64,000 bases of DNA from Bacteroides cellulosilyticus (GTDB taxonomy: Bacteria; Bacteroidota; Bacteroidia; Bacteroidales; Bacteroidaceae): contig NZ_CP081903.1 in assembly GCF_020091405.1 (NCBI RefSeq), positions 2,418,001-2,482,000 of the forward strand, in the 5' to 3' direction. Every line of letters starts with the position of its first letter. The stretch's first letter is position 1. Shown here piece after piece: positions 48,316 through 57,371 of this stretch. Under the pieces are notes generated by a model. That model did not search any database and had not been told where the DNA came from. It worked only from the letters and a program-made list of their open reading frames with translations. The translations under genes and the position numbers were made by a program.

Positions 48316-49656
48316 ATGAGAAAAGCTATTGAAACATTAAAGAATATATGGAAAATTGAGGATCTGAGACAGCGGATCCTCATTACCATATTGTTTGTGG
48401 CAATCTACCGTTTTGGTTCGTACGTCGTACTGCCTGGTATTAATCCGGCTATGCTGACACAATTGCATCAACAAACAAGCGAGGGCCTCTTAGCCTTATT
48501 AAACATGTTTTCGGGAGGAGCATTCTCTAATGCATCTATTTTTGCATTAGGAATTATGCCTTATATCTCTGCTTCAATCGTTATTCAGTTGTTAGGGATT
48601 GCGGTTCCGTATTTCCAGAAACTTCAACGTGAAGGTGAGAGTGGTAGAAGAAAAATGAACCAGTATACTCGTTATTTGACGATTATTATTTTGTTGGTTC
48701 AGGCTCCTTCTTATTTGCTCAATCTTAAAATGCAGGCCGGTCCTTCCTTAAATGCTTCATTAGATTGGACTCTGTTCATGATTACCTCTACCATTATCTT
48801 GGCAGCTGGTAGTATGTTTATTTTGTGGCTTGGTGAGAGAATCACTGATAAGGGTATCGGTAATGGTATTTCATTTATCATCTTAATCGGTATTATTGCC
48901 CGTTTGCCTCAGTCTTTATTCCAGGAATTAATTTCCCGTATGACTGATAAGACAGGTGGTTTGGTTATGTTCTTAATTGAAATCGTATTCCTGTTGCTGG
49001 TAATTGCTGCTGCAATTTTGTTGGTGCAAGGTACAAGAAAAATTCCTGTACAATATGCTAAAAGAATTGTAGGTAACAAACAATATGGTGGTGCAAGACA
49101 ATACATTCCTTTGAAAGTGAATGCAGCTGGCGTAATGCCTATCATCTTTGCTCAGGCAATTATGTTTATCCCTATCACCTTTATTGGTTTTTCAAATGTA
49201 GATCATGTGAGCGGTTTTGTACGTGCATTTACTGATCATACAAGCTTCTGGTATAATTTCGTATTTGCAATAATGATTATACTGTTTACGTATTTTTATA
49301 CTGCAATTACGATTAACCCAACTCAGATGGCTGAGGATATGAAGAGAAATAATGGTTTCATTCCGGGTATTAAGCCGGGAAAGAAGACAGCCGAATATAT
49401 TGATGATATTATGTCTCGTATAACATTGCCTGGCTCTTTCTTCTTGGCTTTGGTAGCTATTATGCCAGCGTTTGCCGGTATTTTTGGTGTGAAAGCTGAA
49501 TTTGCTCAATTCTTCGGCGGTACATCTTTGTTAATTCTTGTAGGTGTGGTTCTTGATACACTCCAGCAGATTGAAAGTCACTTGTTGATGAGACATTATG
49601 ACGGTCTGTTGAAATCTGGTCGTATTAAAGGACGTAGTAATGTAGCTGCATATTAA
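48316..49656 (+). CDS. secY: Preprotein translocase subunit SecY
   Basis: 446 residues with about ten transmembrane helices. The plug and early helix region GSYVVLPGINPAMLTQLHQQ, the motif GIGNGISFIILIGI and the cytoplasmic loop around PGIKPGKKTAEYIDDIMSR are conserved. It forms the protein-conducting channel of the inner membrane with SecE. It is linked to the ribosomal genes as in most bacteria. map follows after 12 bp. Confidence 0.97.
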   Translation: MRKAIETLKNIWKIEDLRQRILITILFVAIYRFGSYVVLPGINPAMLTQLHQQTSEGLLALLNMFSGGAFSNASIFALGIMPYISASIVIQLLGIAVPYFQKLQREGESGRRKMNQYTRYLTIIILLVQAPSYLLNLKMQAGPSLNASLDWTLFMITSTIILAAGSMFILWLGERITDKGIGNGISFIILIGIIARLPQSLFQELISRMTDKTGGLVMFLIEIVFLLLVIAAAILLVQGTRKIPVQYAKRIVGNKQYGGARQYIPLKVNAAGVMPIIFAQAIMFIPITFIGFSNVDHVSGFVRAFTDHTSFWYNFVFAIMIILFTYFYTAITINPTQMAEDMKRNNGFIPGIKPGKKTAEYIDDIMSRITLPGSFFLALVAIMPAFAGIFGVKAEFAQFFGGTSLLILVGVVLDTLQQIESHLLMRHYDGLLKSGRIKGRSNVAAY

Positions 49657-49668
49657 TCTTTTTATAAG

Positions 49669-50466
49669 ATGATATTTCTTAAAACGGAAGATGAAATAGA
49701 GCTGCTCCGTGAGAGTAATTTGCTTGTCGGGAGGACATTGGCTGAAGTTGCAAAACTGGTAAGGCCGGGAGTTACTACAAAGGAACTGGATAAAGTAGCG
49801 GAAGAGTTTATCAGAGATCATGGTGCTGTTCCTACTTTCAAAGGTTTTCCAAATCAATATGGTGATCCATTTCCAGCTTCGTTGTGTACATCGATAAATG
49901 AACAGGTGGTACATGGTATTCCTGGAGATATAGTACTAAAAGAAGGTGATATTGTATCGGTTGATTGTGGTACTTATATGAATGGGTTTTGTGGTGATTC
50001 TGCCTATACATTTTGTGTAGGGGAAGTAGATGAGGAAGTTCGCAAATTACTGAAGGTTACTAAAGAGGCATTATACATCGGAATAGAAAATGCCGTTCAA
50101 GGAAAACGGTTGGGTGATATCGGATATGCAATACAAGAACATTGTGAGTCCAATTCATTCGGTGTAGTGCGTGAGTTTGTTGGTCATGGTATAGGTAAAG
50201 AAATGCACGAAGACCCTCAAGTTCCTAATTATGGAAAACGTGGTTATGGAACTATGTTAAAGAAAGGTCTTTGTATTGCTATTGAACCAATGATTACGCA
50301 AGGTAGTCGCCAAATAGTAATGGAGCGTGATGGTTGGACGGTGAGAACTAAGGATTGGAAGTATGCAGCTCATTTTGAGCATACAGTGGCTGTTGGCGCT
50401 GGTAAAGCTGATATCTTATCATCGTTTGAGTTCATAGAAGAAGTATTAGGAGATAAAGCAATTTAA
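49669..50466 (+). CDS. map: Methionine aminopeptidase, type I
   Basis: 265 residues. All metal and catalytic residues are seen: His in VVHGIPGD, two Asp in VDCGTYMNGFCGDSAYTF, His in FVGHGIGKEMHEDPQVPNYG, Glu in AIEPMITQG and Glu in HFEHTVAV. It removes the initiator methionine from new proteins. There is no N-terminal zinc-finger extension, so it is the short form. infA follows after 9 bp. Confidence 0.97.
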   Translation: MIFLKTEDEIELLRESNLLVGRTLAEVAKLVRPGVTTKELDKVAEEFIRDHGAVPTFKGFPNQYGDPFPASLCTSINEQVVHGIPGDIVLKEGDIVSVDCGTYMNGFCGDSAYTFCVGEVDEEVRKLLKVTKEALYIGIENAVQGKRLGDIGYAIQEHCESNSFGVVREFVGHGIGKEMHEDPQVPNYGKRGYGTMLKKGLCIAIEPMITQGSRQIVMERDGWTVRTKDWKYAAHFEHTVAVGAGKADILSSFEFIEEVLGDKAI

Positions 50467-50475
50467 AAAAATAAT

Positions 50476-50694
50476 ATGGCTAAGCAATCTGCAATAGAAC
50501 AAGATGGAGTTATTGTTGAAGCATTGTCTAATGCAATGTTTCGTGTTGAATTAGAAAACGGACATGAGATTACTGCACATATTTCCGGTAAGATGCGAAT
50601 GCATTACATTAAAATCCTGCCGGGGGATAAAGTAAGAGTCGAAATGTCTCCTTACGATTTATCGAAAGGAAGAATTGTATTTAGATATAAATAA
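50476..50694 (+). CDS. infA: Translation initiation factor IF-1
   Basis: 72 residues, the standard IF-1 length, a single OB fold with [20 protein letters not shown] and [20 protein letters not shown]. It binds the A site of the 30S subunit during initiation. rpmJ starts 9 bp after it. Confidence 0.97.
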   Translation: MAKQSAIEQDGVIVEALSNAMFRVELENGHEITAHISGKMRMHYIKILPGDKVRVEMSPYDLSKGRIVFRYK

Positions 50695-50703
50695 AATTAA
50701 GAT

Positions 50704-50820
50704 ATGAAAGTAAGAGCATCTTTAAAGAAACGTACGCCAGAATGTAAGATCGTTAGACGCAATGGCCGTTTGTATGTTATTAACAAGAAAAATCCTAAGT
50801 ATAAACAACGTCAAGGATAA
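50704..50820 (+). CDS. rpmJ: 50S ribosomal protein L36, zinc-free form
   Basis: 38 residues, too short for many gene finders. The sequence begins [20 protein letters not shown] and ends NPKYKQRQG, diagnostic for L36. Of the usual zinc ligands (Cys11, Cys14, Cys27, His33) only Cys14 remains; the others are Thr, Asn and Tyr. This is the C-minus type, which does not need zinc. It lies between infA and rpsM as in many bacteria. Confidence 0.95.
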   Translation: MKVRASLKKRTPECKIVRRNGRLYVINKKNPKYKQRQG

Positions 50821-50826
50821 TATTAT

Positions 50827-50834
50827 TATTTTTG
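50827..50834 (+). promoter_or_regulatory. Possible internal promoter before rpsM
   Basis: TATTTTTG fits the -7 consensus and lies 20 bp before the rpsM ATG. No TTTG is found at the -33 distance. The element also lies in an AT-only inverted repeat, ATTATTTTT-GC-AAAAAAAATAAT, so it may be chance or a weak hairpin. Confidence 0.4.
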
Positions 50835-50854
50835 CAAAAAAAATAATTTAGTAT

Positions 50855-51235
50855 ATGGCTATAAGAATAGTTGGTGTCGATTTGCCTCAAAATAAAAGAG
50901 GTGAAGTTGCGTTGACCTATATCTATGGAATAGGTCGTAGTAGTTCAGCAAAGATTTTAGATAAAGCTGGTGTAGATAAAGACCTGAAGGTAAAAGACTG
51001 GACGGATGATCAAGCTGCCAAGATTCGTGAGATCATTGGTGCAGAATTTAAAGTAGAAGGTGATCTTCGCTCGGAAGTTCAATTGAACATCAAACGTTTG
51101 ATGGATATTGGTTGTTACCGTGGTGTACGTCATCGTATCGGTTTGCCTGTAAGAGGACAGAGCACAAAGAATAATGCTCGTACTCGTAAGGGTAGAAAGA
51201 AAACCGTTGCAAATAAGAAAAAAGCTACTAAATAA
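50855..51235 (+). CDS. rpsM: 30S ribosomal protein S13
   Basis: 126 residues. [20 protein letters not shown], the helix-two-turn-helix part and the basic C-terminal [20 protein letters not shown] are typical. It forms the intersubunit bridge B1 with L5 and contacts P-site tRNA. It starts the alpha group rpsM-rpsK-rpsD-rpoA-rplQ. Confidence 0.97.
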   Translation: MAIRIVGVDLPQNKRGEVALTYIYGIGRSSSAKILDKAGVDKDLKVKDWTDDQAAKIREIIGAEFKVEGDLRSEVQLNIKRLMDIGCYRGVRHRIGLPVRGQSTKNNARTRKGRKKTVANKKKATK

Positions 51236-51246
51236 TAATTGTTGAT

Positions 51247-51636
51247 ATGGCAAAAAAAACAGTTGCAGCAAAGAAGAGAAATGTGAAAGTTGACGCTAAT
51301 GGACAGTTGCATGTTCATTCATCTTTCAACAATATTATTGTTTCTCTTGCAAATAGTGAAGGGCAGATTATTTCTTGGTCATCTGCTGGTAAAATGGGAT
51401 TTAGAGGTTCTAAGAAGAACACTCCTTATGCAGCACAGATGGCTGCCCAGGATTGTGCGAAGATAGCATTTGATCTTGGCCTGAGAAAGGTAAAAGCATA
51501 TGTGAAGGGTCCAGGTAACGGACGTGAGTCTGCTATTAGAACTATTCACGGTGCAGGTATCGAAGTTACTGAAATCGTTGATGTAACTCCGCTTCCACAT
51601 AATGGTTGTCGTCCTCCGAAAAGACGTAGAGTTTAA
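51247..51636 (+). CDS. rpsK: 30S ribosomal protein S11
   Basis: 129 residues. [20 protein letters not shown] and the C-terminal [18 protein letters not shown] are diagnostic. It lines the platform near the mRNA exit and the Shine-Dalgarno helix. A 116-bp spacer follows before rpsD. Confidence 0.98.
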   Translation: MAKKTVAAKKRNVKVDANGQLHVHSSFNNIIVSLANSEGQIISWSSAGKMGFRGSKKNTPYAAQMAAQDCAKIAFDLGLRKVKAYVKGPGNGRESAIRTIHGAGIEVTEIVDVTPLPHNGCRPPKRRRV

Positions 51637-51675
51637 GATTTACCTTTAATAAAAATGATCTTGATTTTGTTTTTG

Positions 51676-51701
51676 GATTACATTAATTTCTCTCTGTAAT
51701 C
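51676..51701 (+). other. Stem-loop in the leader of rpsD
   Basis: GATTACA (51676-51682) pairs with TGTAATC (51695-51701) across a 12-nt loop in the 116-bp rpsK-rpsD spacer. In many bacteria S4 represses its own operon through a structured leader, so this is a candidate, not a match to a known S4 leader. Confidence 0.35.
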
Positions 51702-51752
51702 GCGGCTGCAACAAATTGAGTTCATGAATAAAACAATTAAAATTTAAAAGAA

Positions 51753-52358
51753 ATGGCTAGATATACTGGACCAAAATCAAGAATAGCCCGTAAATTCGGT
51801 GAAGGTATCTTCGGAGCAGATAAAGTATTGTCAAAGAAGAACTATCCTCCCGGACAACACGGTAATTCCAGAAAAAGAAAAACTTCTGAGTATGGTGTTC
51901 AACTTCGTGAGAAACAGAAGGCCAAATACACCTATGGAGTTTTAGAGAAACAATTCCGCAACCTGTTTGAAAAGGCAGAAACAGCTAAAGGTATTACCGG
52001 TGAAATTCTGCTTCAGTTGCTCGAAGGTCGTCTTGATAACATTGTATTCCGTTTAGGTATTGCTCCTACTCGTGCAGCTGCTCGTCAGTTGGTGGGTCAC
52101 AAGCATATTACTGTGGATGGTGAAGTGGTAAATATTCCTTCATTTGCAGTAAAACCGGGTCAGGTCATTGGTGTTCGTGAAAGATCTAAATCTTTGGAAG
52201 TAATTGCTAATTCACTGGCTGGCTTTAACCACAGCAAATATCCTTGGTTGGAATGGGATGATAACTCTAAGGTTGGTAAATTGTTGCATGTACCTGAAAG
52301 AGCAGACATTCCTGAAAACATTAAAGAGCATTTGATCGTAGAATTGTATTCTAAATAA
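51753..52358 (+). CDS. rpsD: 30S ribosomal protein S4
   Basis: 201 residues. The N-terminal region ([20 protein letters not shown], then [13 protein letters not shown]) lacks the four-cysteine zinc site of some S4 proteins. The S4 RNA-binding domain has [21 protein letters not shown]4 starts 30S assembly and affects decoding fidelity. The long upstream spacer may serve autoregulation. Confidence 0.97.
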   Translation: MARYTGPKSRIARKFGEGIFGADKVLSKKNYPPGQHGNSRKRKTSEYGVQLREKQKAKYTYGVLEKQFRNLFEKAETAKGITGEILLQLLEGRLDNIVFRLGIAPTRAAARQLVGHKHITVDGEVVNIPSFAVKPGQVIGVRERSKSLEVIANSLAGFNHSKYPWLEWDDNSKVGKLLHVPERADIPENIKEHLIVELYSK

Positions 52359-52371
52359 AATAATTAATTTC

Positions 52372-53364
52372 ATGGCGATATTAGCATTTCAAAAACCTGA
52401 TAAAGTATTAATGTTGGAAGCGGATTCTAGATTCGGTAAATTCGAATTTCGTCCGTTGGAGCCCGGTTTTGGTATTACCGTTGGTAATGCACTACGCCGC
52501 ATCCTGCTTTCGTCATTAGAGGGTTTTGCTATCACTACTATCAAAATAGATGGTGTTGAGCATGAGTTCTCTAGCGTACCGGGAGTTAAAGAGGATGTTA
52601 CTAACATTATCTTGAATCTGAAACAGGTGAGATTCAAGCAAGTAGTTGAAGAATTCGAAAGTGAGAAAGTAAGTATTACAATCGAAAATTCTAGTGAATT
52701 TAAAGCAGGTGACATAGGTAAGTATTTGACTGGATTTGAAGTGTTAAATCCTGAATTAGTTATTTGTCATTTAGATTCTAAAGCAACTATGCAAATCGAT
52801 ATTACGATTAACAAAGGTCGTGGATATGTTCCGGCTGATGAAAACCGCGAATATTGCACGGATGTTAACGTAATTCCTATCGATTCCATTTATACACCGA
52901 TACGTAATGTGAAGTATCAGATTGAACCGTTCCGTGTTGAACAAAAGACGGACTACGACAAATTGGTACTTGAGATTACTACCGACGGTTCTATTCATCC
53001 GAAGGAAGCGCTGAAAGAAGCTGCAAAGATTCTGATTTATCACTTTATGCTCTTCTCTGATGAGAAGATTACATTGGAAAGCAATGATGTGGATGGCAAT
53101 GAAGAATTTGATGAAGAAGTATTGCACATGCGTCAATTGTTGAAAACTAAACTTGTTGATATGGACTTATCGGTTCGTGCCCTCAACTGCTTGAAGGCTG
53201 CCGATGTAGAAACATTGGGTGATTTGGTACAATTCAATAAGACGGATTTGCTGAAATTCAGAAACTTCGGAAAGAAATCGCTTACTGAGCTTGATGATTT
53301 GCTGGAAAGTCTGAATCTTTCGTTTGGAACCGATATTTCTAAATATAAATTAGATAAAGAATAA
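52372..53364 (+). CDS. rpoA: DNA-directed RNA polymerase subunit alpha
   Basis: 330 residues. The N-terminal dimerisation and assembly domain has [20 protein letters not shown]. The C-terminal domain (about 250-325) has [20 protein letters not shown] and binds upstream DNA and activators. Length and position after rpsD are standard. rplQ begins 3 bp after its stop. Confidence 0.98.
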   Translation: MAILAFQKPDKVLMLEADSRFGKFEFRPLEPGFGITVGNALRRILLSSLEGFAITTIKIDGVEHEFSSVPGVKEDVTNIILNLKQVRFKQVVEEFESEKVSITIENSSEFKAGDIGKYLTGFEVLNPELVICHLDSKATMQIDITINKGRGYVPADENREYCTDVNVIPIDSIYTPIRNVKYQIEPFRVEQKTDYDKLVLEITTDGSIHPKEALKEAAKILIYHFMLFSDEKITLESNDVDGNEEFDEEVLHMRQLLKTKLVDMDLSVRALNCLKAADVETLGDLVQFNKTDLLKFRNFGKKSLTELDDLLESLNLSFGTDISKYKLDKE

Positions 53365-53367
53365 AAA

Positions 53368-53877
53368 ATGAGACATAATAAGAAATTCAATCATTTAGGT
53401 CGTACTGCTTCTCACAGAAACGCGATGTTATCTAACATGGCATGTTCTTTGATTAAGCACAAAAGAATCACTACGACTGTTGCAAAGGCTAAAGCTCTGA
53501 AGAAGTTTGTTGAGCCTTTGATTACGAAGTCAAAGGATGACACGACTAACTCTCGTCGTGTTGTATTCAGCAATCTGCAAGACAAGCAAGTTGTAACGGA
53601 ACTGTTCAAGGAAATCTCTGTGAAGATTGCTGACCGTCCGGGTGGTTATACTCGTATCATCAAGACAGGACACCGTCTAGGTGACAACGCTGAAATGTGC
53701 TTTATTGAACTCGTTGATTACAACGAAAACATGGCTAAGGAAAAGGTTGCTAAGAAAGCTACTCGCACCCGCCGTTCTAAGAAAGCTGCTACTGAAGCTG
53801 CTGCTCCGGCAGAAGCTCCGGTTGCTGAAGCACCGGCAGTTGAAGAGGCAAAAGCGGAAGAAGCTAAAGCTGAATAA
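53368..53877 (+). CDS. rplQ: 50S ribosomal protein L17 with acidic-alanine tail
   Basis: 169 residues. The core L17 ([20 protein letters not shown] to about residue 120) is standard. It is followed by a long C-terminal tail: a basic part ([16 protein letters not shown]) and then an Ala/Glu/Pro-rich stretch ending [12 protein letters not shown]. coli L17 is about 127 residues, so the tail adds about 40. L17 sits near the tunnel exit. It is the last gene of the ribosomal block and is followed by a terminator. Confidence 0.96.
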   Translation: MRHNKKFNHLGRTASHRNAMLSNMACSLIKHKRITTTVAKAKALKKFVEPLITKSKDDTTNSRRVVFSNLQDKQVVTELFKEISVKIADRPGGYTRIIKTGHRLGDNAEMCFIELVDYNENMAKEKVAKKATRTRRSKKAATEAAAPAEAPVAEAPAVEEAKAEEAKAE

Positions 53878-53898
53878 ATCGACTATTCTTTTCAATAT

Positions 53899-53932
53899 AA
53901 AAGCCGTCTCTTGTGAAAGGGGCGGCTTTTTT
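53899..53932 (+). terminator. Terminator at the end of the ribosomal protein cluster
   Basis: AAAAGCCGTCTC (53899-53910) pairs with GGGGCGGCTTTT (53919-53930) with two G-T pairs; loop 8 nt. It ends in a run of six T residues (53927-53932). Confidence 0.88.
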
Positions 53933-54029
53933 ACTCTGCATTCGGATATTTTGGAAGGAAAGAAGATATATCTTTCCTAAACATTCATTAAAAGGTTCTA
54001 CTATTAAACAATTAAATGAAACAAACTGT

Positions 54030-54037
54030 TATCTTTG
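54030..54037 (+). promoter_or_regulatory. Promoter -7 element just before the 54047 gene
   Basis: TATCTTTG is an exact TAnnTTTG match. The expected start (about 7 bp after it) is near 54044, so the message would have only about 3 nt before the ATG at 54047. Confidence 0.6.
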
Positions 54038-54046
54038 CAGATAGAT

Positions 54047-54481
54047 ATGGCAAAGTTTCTGAAGGTGATATTATTCCTGGTCCTTGCTACTGCCTTTTGT
54101 GGAAGTGTGAGTGATGCATTTACCGTACAGACGGTAGATGAAATGGTTATTGCCGCTCAAGTTAGTTTAGGAGAAGAGGGGAATACACAGCGAAATGATG
54201 TTCGGCAAGGAAGTTATATTCCGGCTCCGAAATTGCCATACTTGTCAGATGCAGAACTTGCAAGCTCCGCTGGAACTACTCAGTTGCTCACCTTTTCACG
54301 TGCGCAACGTTTGTATACAACAGAATATATCCTTTCGTTAAAAGACATGATAGAGCGGCTGGCTCATCGTGACGATGTACTGTCATTGCATCGCTCGAAG
54401 TTGTTTGATACCAGCACCTCTTATCGTTGCCACCCTGCGTGTGAATATTATGTATTTACGCTCAGGCGAATTATCATTTAG
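54047..54481 (+). CDS. Small exported protein of unknown function
   Basis: 144 residues from ATG 54047; an upstream TTG start at 54035 lies in the -7 element and was rejected. A signal peptide covers residues 1-24 (FLKVILFLVLATAFCGSVSD). The mature part is Thr/Ser/Leu-rich, with SYIPAPKLPYLSDAEL and a C-terminal SYRCHPACEYYVFTLRRIII carrying two Cys that could form a disulfide. No family is recognised. Its own promoter and a terminator upstream make it an independent unit. Confidence 0.7.
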   Translation: MAKFLKVILFLVLATAFCGSVSDAFTVQTVDEMVIAAQVSLGEEGNTQRNDVRQGSYIPAPKLPYLSDAELASSAGTTQLLTFSRAQRLYTTEYILSLKDMIERLAHRDDVLSLHRSKLFDTSTSYRCHPACEYYVFTLRRIII

Positions 54482-54591
54482 ACGTTTGAATGAATTCAGA
54501 TTTATTTGCCTTATGTGGTCATAGACTGTACGAGGTGATTATTGGTATGTTTTATCAGTTAAACTTTTATTCATTTTAAACGATTTAAATT

Positions 54592-55131
54592 ATGGCAACT
54601 CAAGTAATTGACGCAACTATTTTTGCGTCTACACACCCCGATATCGCAAAACGCACAAGTGTCTCCGGACTAATTTTTTCAGTGGCAATGCTGCTGTTAG
54701 GTATCCTTGTATTCGCATCAACTTTTGAAGTAACTGACCGCTCATCTACGCTTAGTATGTTGTTGATGGTGTTAGGTACGGCATTTTTCCTCTTAGGAAT
54801 ATTCCGTTTGTTCTGGAAATCTAAAGAAGTGGTATATATTCCGACAGGAAGTATTACTAAGGAACGCAGCGTGTTCTTCGATTTGAAACACATGGGTAAG
54901 TTGAAAGAGATGATTGAAAAAGGCCAGCTTTCTATTGAAGAAGGTGTAAAGAGTGAAGGAAGCGGTAATGTACGTTTGGATGTTATACTTTCTCAAGATA
55001 ATAAATTTGCAGCCGTTCAGCTGTTCCAGTTTGTGCCTTATACATACACTCCGGTAACCTCTGTACATTATTATACAGGGAATGACGCAGCAACCATATC
55101 GGCTTTCTTGGCGAAGTGTAAAGTGAACTAA
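54592..55131 (+). CDS. Conserved two-helix membrane protein of unknown function
   Basis: 179 residues. Two transmembrane helices at about 24-44 (SGLIFSVAMLLLGILVFAS) and 54-72 (SMLLMVLGTAFFLLGIFRLF) are separated by a short loop. A soluble C-terminal domain of about 100 residues follows, with KLKEMIEKGQLSIEEGV and a beta-rich part. No enzyme motif is seen. It lies 110 bp downstream of the 54047 gene; no clear promoter was seen in the spacer, so they may share a transcript. A terminator follows. Confidence 0.75.
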   Translation: MATQVIDATIFASTHPDIAKRTSVSGLIFSVAMLLLGILVFASTFEVTDRSSTLSMLLMVLGTAFFLLGIFRLFWKSKEVVYIPTGSITKERSVFFDLKHMGKLKEMIEKGQLSIEEGVKSEGSGNVRLDVILSQDNKFAAVQLFQFVPYTYTPVTSVHYYTGNDAATISAFLAKCKVN

Positions 55132-55163
55132 CCCTCAGGGTTTCTGGACTTAACTTTGAAGTT

Positions 55164-55200
55164 ATGGGGATTAGTCGGTAACGGCTATCCCCATTTTTTT
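55164..55200. terminator. Terminator between the 54592 gene and the converging MutS-like gene
   Basis: ATGGGGAT (55164-55171) pairs with ATCCCCAT (55187-55194), extended by AG with CT after a bulge, and is followed by seven T residues on +. The stop codon of the - strand gene lies inside the stem, so the hairpin is shared. Confidence 0.8.
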
Positions 55201-56982
55201 CATCAGGAAACAGGCATTCATATTCTGAGCTACTCCTTCGCGCAGACGATAAGAAAAGGTCAGTTCATTACCTGTGATGTCGGCTTCGAATCGGTAATTA
55301 TGGATGTCATCAGGATAAATGTCGGCAAGCGTGCCGAGCATCAGGTCGTGAGTAGCGATGATACCATTTGCCTGTAAAGTCATGAATTGTTTGATAAGGG
55401 CGAGCGAGCCTTTCTGCTTATCCATAGAGTTGGTTCCTTTTAGAATCTCATCAAGGATGATGAAAAACTCTTCACCGGCTTGTAGTTTGTCGATGATAAG
55501 TTTCAGACGTTTCAGTTCTGCAAAGAAATAGGATTCGTTATCATTCAGGGAGTCGCTGGTGCGCAGACTGGTGATGAGCTGAACAGGATACAGTTCCATA
55601 CTCCGGGCGCAAACGGGGGTGCCGATGCAAGCCAGCAAATAGTTGATGCCTACCGTACGAAGATACGTACTTTTGCCTGCCATATTTGCTCCGGTGATAA
55701 TAATGAAGAAAGGACGTTTTTCTATATCAATGTCATTGCGTACACATTTGTCGCGGTTCATCAGTGGATGTCCCATAGATGCGGCGCGGAGACTGAAAGA
55801 CCGGGTGGTAATAATAGGGTAGGAGTAATCCGGATGATTATAGGCGAATGTGGCCAGTGAACACAGAGCATCCATGTGAGCGATAGCTGTCAGCCAGCGT
55901 GGCAGTTCAGAAGCATATTGCTCTTTCCATCCTTCAATCTGTATGATTTTGCGGATTTCCCAGAAGAATAATCCGTTGAGGGTGGCATATATGTAGGCGT
56001 TGTTTCGCTGATCGAGTTCGTTCATAAGCTTACTTAGACGCTGGATGGAGTGAGAAGCCGTTTGTTTTTCATCACCGATCCACTCTCTCACTTCCTTCAA
56101 TATCGGACTTTTCATGGGTTGGTTCTCTATAAGTCGGAGCAGATTGGCATACGTTGCTAATATCTGTAGCTTCTTTCCGTAGACAGCTTGCATTTTAGTG
56201 ATTTTACTAGTGAAACAAAAGCTGGCAAAAACAAAGCATAACCATAGAATACCGAAAACTGTGAGCGGAATAATGCCTGCAATAGCCAATGCTATACATA
56301 AGATATTTATTCCACCCGCCAATAGCGGCAGCATGCGAAAGAAAATATTCTTCCGGAAGACACTGGGACTCTTAGCCCATGCCTTTAATTCATCTTCATC
56401 AGCAGCTTTTCCTTTATAGAGCAGTCCCAGAATACGGAATTCTTGTCGAAAGTTCAATTCCGATGCCAGTTCGCGAATGGCTTCCTGTCGGAATTCTATC
56501 TCTTTCTTATTTACCAGATGCGTGCCCAGCCAATTGGCTAACAAGCTTTTTCCAAGTTGCGTACAGCTACGGTTTATATACTGAAAAAGAGAATGTGGAC
56601 CAAACACATCCAGGTCATAACTGTACAGGTGTGCTGGATTGATAAATTCTGCTCCGTCTTCAAAAGAGGATGTGTCATAATTCAGCGCCGAAAGTTCTTG
56701 CTCATTGATTGCTATCTTTTTTTCCAGATAATCTTTCCGGTGAAACAGCCGGTTGTGATACTTTATCAACAGGATAAAAGGCAGAAGTGTAACGGTAATG
56801 ATCCCCGTTAATACTATCCAGCCTGATGACCAGAAATATATAATTCCCGCAATTCCTGCAACAAATAACAATAATCGCAGTGAGCCTATGCGGTAAATCT
56901 TGTTTTGTACTTTATTTAATTCCGAACGTCCTTCTTCAGCGATGCGCTGATAAGTGGCGGTTATTTCATTGATTGTGTCCAT
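55171..56982 (-). CDS. Membrane-anchored MutS-family ATPase
   Basis: 603 residues from ATG 56982 (DTINEITATYQRIAEEGRSE). The start codon seven residues upstream lies in the -7 element and was rejected. Hydrophobic helices are at about 32-75 (two) and 205-255 (two), between helical parts resembling the MutS core. The C-terminal ATPase domain has Walker A ITGANMAGKSTYLRTVGINY near 430 and FFIILDEILKGTNSMDK near 510. Mismatch-recognition domain I and a C-terminal Smr nuclease domain are both absent, so it is neither MutS nor MutS2. Related proteins occur in Bacteroidota; the function is unknown. Confidence 0.85.
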   Translation of the reverse strand: MDTINEITATYQRIAEEGRSELNKVQNKIYRIGSLRLLLFVAGIAGIIYFWSSGWIVLTGIITVTLLPFILLIKYHNRLFHRKDYLEKKIAINEQELSALNYDTSSFEDGAEFINPAHLYSYDLDVFGPHSLFQYINRSCTQLGKSLLANWLGTHLVNKKEIEFRQEAIRELASELNFRQEFRILGLLYKGKAADEDELKAWAKSPSVFRKNIFFRMLPLLAGGINILCIALAIAGIIPLTVFGILWLCFVFASFCFTSKITKMQAVYGKKLQILATYANLLRLIENQPMKSPILKEVREWIGDEKQTASHSIQRLSKLMNELDQRNNAYIYATLNGLFFWEIRKIIQIEGWKEQYASELPRWLTAIAHMDALCSLATFAYNHPDYSYPIITTRSFSLRAASMGHPLMNRDKCVRNDIDIEKRPFFIIITGANMAGKSTYLRTVGINYLLACIGTPVCARSMELYPVQLITSLRTSDSLNDNESYFFAELKRLKLIIDKLQAGEEFFIILDEILKGTNSMDKQKGSLALIKQFMTLQANGIIATHDLMLGTLADIYPDDIHNYRFEADITGNELTFSYRLREGVAQNMNACFLMKKMGIAVTD

Positions 56983-57000
56983 TCTATTGTCTCTTTGCCG

Positions 57001-57008
57001 CAAAGGTA
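57001..57008 (-). promoter_or_regulatory. Promoter -7 element of the MutS-like gene
   Basis: Read on the - strand the sequence is TACCTTTG, a perfect TAnnTTTG, 18 bp before the ATG at 56982. It supports the shorter start of that gene. The rest of the 368-base gap 57004-57371 is AT-rich and holds no credible gene. Confidence 0.6.
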
Positions 57009-57301
57009 AAATAAGCCTGCTTTATAACCAAATGCTTTATGCGCTTTCTCTTCTCCTAACAGAAAACTTGGCCCGGTCTTGCGCTCCTTAAGCGAACTGT
57101 CGTTTCCTTTAATGAGAACTGTGTAATACCCTAATAATCTATCGAGGTGGCAGGTTCTCGCCTTATATATCTCTTTGATGAGTATTGCTTATTTCTCCAG
57201 TTACTCGCAACTTTGAAGCGTATTATGCAGTACAGAGATAAGCCCAAGTATAAATATGCATGAACATAAATCTGCCGTAATTGCATTTTTCTTTTCAATA
57301 A

Positions 57302-57333
57302 TTTGCTCTTCTTGGATAAATAATGTAACTTTC
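57302..57333 (+). promoter_or_regulatory. Possible promoter of the 57372 gene
   Basis: TTTG at 57302-57305 and TAACTTTC at 57326-57333 are spaced by 20 bp; the -7 element has one mismatch to TAnnTTTG. It lies 38 bp before the ATG. Confidence 0.4.
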
Positions 57334-57371
57334 GCTCAGATAAAACTGTTTTAGAAAGAAAAGCTTGGGGT

